Of a stretch of DNA of 64,000 bases, positions 61,289 through 64,000 are shown one piece after another; the first letter of the stretch is position 1; each line of letters opens with the position of its first letter. The stretch covers positions 186,001 to 250,000 of the forward strand of contig NZ_LN879455.1 of assembly GCF_001403615.1 (NCBI RefSeq). The letters are read 5' to 3'. The position numbers were made by a program, and so were the translations under genes. Below the pieces are notes generated by a model. It ran no database searches. It was not told the origin of the DNA and worked only from the letters and a program-made list of their open reading frames with translations. The DNA comes from Desnuesiella massiliensis (GTDB lineage: Bacteria; Bacillota; Clostridia; Clostridiales; Clostridiaceae).

Positions 61289-61460
61289 ATTTTAGGGTTT
61301 TATATAGTCTTTATAAAGAATATATTTTTATAAATATTGGATAGAATTTATGATTATAGAGCTAGTGAATAATAGAAGTGAGTATGGTAAAATAAATAGT
61401 AATCTTAATATAAAAATATTAAGTTAAAATGAAATTATGCATCTCAGAGGAGGTGAACAG

Positions 61461-64000
61461 ATGAATGAAGATAGTAATATAGTTAATCTTGCAGCTCCGA
61501 AATTTTGCCATTTGCATGTACATACAGAATACAGTCTTTTAGATGGTTCTGGAAAAATATCTAAGCTAGTAGGAAGAGCCAAAGAGCTTGGCATGGAAGC
61601 TTTAGCTATTACAGATCACGGCTCCATGTACGGCTGTGTAGATTTCTATAAAGAGGCTAAGGAAGTGGGGATTAAGCCCATATTAGGCTGCGAAATATAT
61701 GTAGTACCAAAGTCTCTTTACATAAAACAAAATGATGAAGAAAATGAAACTCATCACTTAGTACTATTAGTAAAAGATGAAGTAGGCTATAACAATCTTA
61801 TGAAGATAGTTTCTAAGGCCTCTATCGATGGGTTCTATTATAAGCCTAGGGTGGACCATGAATATTTAAAGGAACATAGTGAGGGACTCATAGCCTTAAG
61901 TGCATGTTTAGGGGGAGAGATACAGTCCTACCTATCTAAGGGTAATAAAAATAAAGCAAGAGAAACTGCCTTGCTTTATAAAGAGATATTCAAAGAAGGA
62001 TTTTATTTAGAGCTTCAATATCATGGATTAGAGGAACAAAGAAAGGTTAATGGTCTCTTAGCAGAATTATCAAAAGAGTTAGGAATACCTTTGGTGGCTA
62101 CCAATGATGTTCACTATATAGAGAGAGAGGATTATAAATCCCATGATGTCCTATTATGTATACAAACAGCTAAAACCGTAGAAGAGGAAAATAGGATGAG
62201 ATATCCTTCAGATCAATTCTACCTAAAATCTCCAGAGGAAATGTGGGAAATGTTTTCTTATATTCCTGAAGCCTTAGAAAACACAGTTAAAATAGCTGAG
62301 CAGTGCAATTTTGATTATGAGTTTCATAAATCTAAATTGCCTAAATTCCCTGTTCCGCAGGGCAAGGAGCCTTATGCTTACCTAAAGGAGATTTGTTATG
62401 AAGGTCTAGTGGAAAGGTATAGAGTGTTTGAGGACTTTAGAGGAAAGCCTTTAAATATTGAAGAAGTTTTAGAAGCTGCCTCAAAGGATGAAGAATCTCA
62501 GGAGTACATCAATAGGCTAGAGTATGAATTAGGAATAATCAATCAGATGGGATATGTGGATTACTTTCTCATAGTTTGGGACTTTATAAGGTTTGCTAAT
62601 GAAAATGGAATTCCCACTGGGCCAGGCAGAGGAAGTGCAGCGGGCTCCATAGTAGCTTATACCTTAGGAATAACTAAAATAGACCCTATAAAATATGGAC
62701 TGCTCTTTGAAAGATTCTTAAATCCGGAGAGGGTATCCATGCCGGATATAGATTCTGACTTTTGCTATGAAAGGCGACAGGATGTAATTGACTACGTGGT
62801 AGAAAAGTATGGTGTAGAAAATGTATCCCAAATTATAACCTTTGGAACCATGGCCGCAAGGGCTTGCATAAGAGACGTAGGAAGAGCTATGAATTACTCT
62901 TATGCAGAGGTAGACAGAATTGCTAAGATGATACCAACCATGCTTAATATAACTATAGATAAAGCCTTAGAAATAAACCCTGAACTTAAAAATGCCTATG
63001 AAGAGGATATCAGGGTGAAGGAACTTATAGATGTAAGCAGAAGCTTGGAGGGATTACCGCGACATTCTTCCACTCATGCCGCAGGGGTGGTTATTGCCTC
63101 TAAGCCTTTAGTAAATTATGTACCGCTGCAAAAGAACGAAGACATGATTGTAACACAATTTACTATGGGAACCCTAGAAGAATTAGGTTTGCTTAAAATG
63201 GATTTTTTAGGCTTAAGAACCTTAACTGTAATGAAAGATGCAGTAAAGATGGTAAAGGAAAACCGTGAAATAGAAATAGACTTAGATAATCTTAATTTTG
63301 AAGATAAAGAAGTCTATAAAATGATAGGTGAAGGTAAGACCGTAGGGGTGTTCCAGCTGGAATCCGCAGGAATGACTAGCTTTATGAAGGAATTAAAGCC
63401 TGACAATCTAGAAGATATCATAGCGGGAATAAGTCTTTACAGACCAGGTCCTATGGCTGAAATACCAAGATATATTGAAAGTAAAAAGAATCCAAACAGA
63501 GTTAAATACGAAAGTGAACAATTGGAGAGTATACTAAATGTTACCTATGGAGTAATGGTTTACCAGGAACAAGTTATGGAAATCGTTAGAAAGCTAGCAG
63601 GATACTCCATGGGCAGAAGTGACTTAGTAAGAAGAGCTATGTCAAAGAAAAAACACAAAGTGATGGAGGAAGAGCGAAGAAATTTTATTTATGGAATTAC
63701 AGATGAAAAAGGTAATATAGAAGTACCTGGATGTTTAAGAAACGGTATCTCAGAGGAGGCAGCAAATAAAATCTTTGATCAGATGATGGATTTTGCATCA
63801 TATGCCTTTAATAAATCTCATGCAGCAGCTTACGCAGTAGTTGGCTTCCAAACAGCCTATTTAATGAGATACTATCCAGTAGAATACATAGCGGCTATGC
63901 TAAATAGCGTTATGGGAATAAATGAAAAGGTAGCTTACTATATTAACTTTGCTGAAAGTTTAGGAATTCAAGTACTACCTCCAGATATAAATGAAAGCAA
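61461..64000 (+). CDS. dnaE: DNA polymerase III subunit alpha (3' partial)
   Basis: The gene begins at ATG 61461 after GAGGAGGTGAAC and runs off the window (846 complete codons visible). The N-terminal PHP domain has HLHVHTEYSLLDGSGK, ITDHGSMYG and NDVHYIEREDY. The polymerase palm has GPGRGSAAGSIVAY and the catalytic PDIDSDF (about 62743-62763), then RHSSTHAAGVVI and the fingers region up to FNKSHAAAYAVVGFQTAYL. This DnaE type is the replicative or lagging-strand polymerase of Firmicutes. In many clostridia it follows the uvrC-murB-whiA block, as here after an inserted accessory segment. Confidence 0.97.
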   Translation, partial: MNEDSNIVNLAAPKFCHLHVHTEYSLLDGSGKISKLVGRAKELGMEALAITDHGSMYGCVDFYKEAKEVGIKPILGCEIYVVPKSLYIKQNDEENETHHLVLLVKDEVGYNNLMKIVSKASIDGFYYKPRVDHEYLKEHSEGLIALSACLGGEIQSYLSKGNKNKARETALLYKEIFKEGFYLELQYHGLEEQRKVNGLLAELSKELGIPLVATNDVHYIEREDYKSHDVLLCIQTAKTVEEENRMRYPSDQFYLKSPEEMWEMFSYIPEALENTVKIAEQCNFDYEFHKSKLPKFPVPQGKEPYAYLKEICYEGLVERYRVFEDFRGKPLNIEEVLEAASKDEESQEYINRLEYELGIINQMGYVDYFLIVWDFIRFANENGIPTGPGRGSAAGSIVAYTLGITKIDPIKYGLLFERFLNPERVSMPDIDSDFCYERRQDVIDYVVEKYGVENVSQIITFGTMAARACIRDVGRAMNYSYAEVDRIAKMIPTMLNITIDKALEINPELKNAYEEDIRVKELIDVSRSLEGLPRHSSTHAAGVVIASKPLVNYVPLQKNEDMIVTQFTMGTLEELGLLKMDFLGLRTLTVMKDAVKMVKENREIEIDLDNLNFEDKEVYKMIGEGKTVGVFQLESAGMTSFMKELKPDNLEDIIAGISLYRPGPMAEIPRYIESKKNPNRVKYESEQLESILNVTYGVMVYQEQVMEIVRKLAGYSMGRSDLVRRAMSKKKHKVMEEERRNFIYGITDEKGNIEVPGCLRNGISEEAANKIFDQMMDFASYAFNKSHAAAYAVVGFQTAYLMRYYPVEYIAAMLNSVMGINEKVAYYINFAESLGIQVLPPDINES

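Noticed and set aside
1..64000. CRISPR arrays, tRNA or rRNA genes, prophage, integrase or transposase genes
   Set aside because: None seen; the repeats found are dispersed palindromes rather than regularly spaced direct repeats.

Overview
This window is a stretch of chromosome from a low-GC Gram-positive anaerobe, most likely a Clostridium sensu stricto or a close relative. The evidence is strongly AT-rich DNA, AGGAGG-type ribosome binding sites, frequent TTG/GTG starts, sporulation/germination-associated genes and a clostridial gene order. There are about 57 protein genes, mostly on the + strand. I saw no rRNA, tRNA, CRISPR array, prophage or transposase gene. The first gene (DUF58) and the last (dnaE) run off the window.

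Layout. 1-2124: DUF58 and DUF4129 membrane genes. 2405-2758: DUF6514 gene. 3090-7702: acpS, nnr, GerS-like lipoprotein, alr and mazEF. 7735-20582: a mannoside/glycan utilisation locus with a YesL-like protein, YesM/YesN two-component system, LplB/YtcP permeases, GH38 alpha-mannosidase and a substrate-binding lipoprotein, interrupted by a divergent two-gene ThrE-type exporter. 21132-25153: split transketolase and two tandem YitT proteins. 25281-28511: antiterminator target (RAT), MurP-like PTS permease, PHP phosphoesterase and MgtC. 28692-33252: ftsEX, ctpA and a MinJ-like PDZ protein. 33347-37063: a second RAT and a large LPXTG-anchored double beta-lactamase-fold protein. 37244-48995: uvrB, uvrA, FHA, rodA, pbpA, uvrC, PHP and murB. 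49358-53843: rapZ, yvcK, whiA and ytoI. 53920-61264: an accessory block (Dabb, DUF4380-like, asnB, ascorbate-family PTS, second split transketolase). 61461-end: dnaE.

Three things stand out. First, two nearly identical GlcT/LicT-type RAT-terminator switches lie about 8 kb apart. One precedes a PTS permease that looks like MurP (N-acetylmuramic acid). The other precedes a sortase-anchored serine hydrolase whose second catalytic-fold domain has lost its SxxK residues. I infer an antitermination-controlled cell-wall salvage regulon split over two loci. Second, the intergenic spaces hold three families of non-coding palindromic repeats: a 108-bp GC-rich element (4 copies), a ~103-bp element (3 good copies and 1 decayed), and a variable element with GCACAATTCAC/GTGAATTGTGC arms. 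The first two look like MITEs using TA targets; one pair is abutted, and one copy provides the stop codon of the GerS-like gene. Third, a compact, well-formed RNA fold with a GNRA tetraloop sits just upstream of mgtC and matches no riboswitch class I know.

The housekeeping blocks keep recognisable Firmicutes order (ftsE-ftsX-ctp-minJ-uvrB-uvrA; uvrC-murB-rapZ-yvcK-whiA-dnaE). The RAT/serine-hydrolase gene and the PTS/transketolase block appear as insertions into them.
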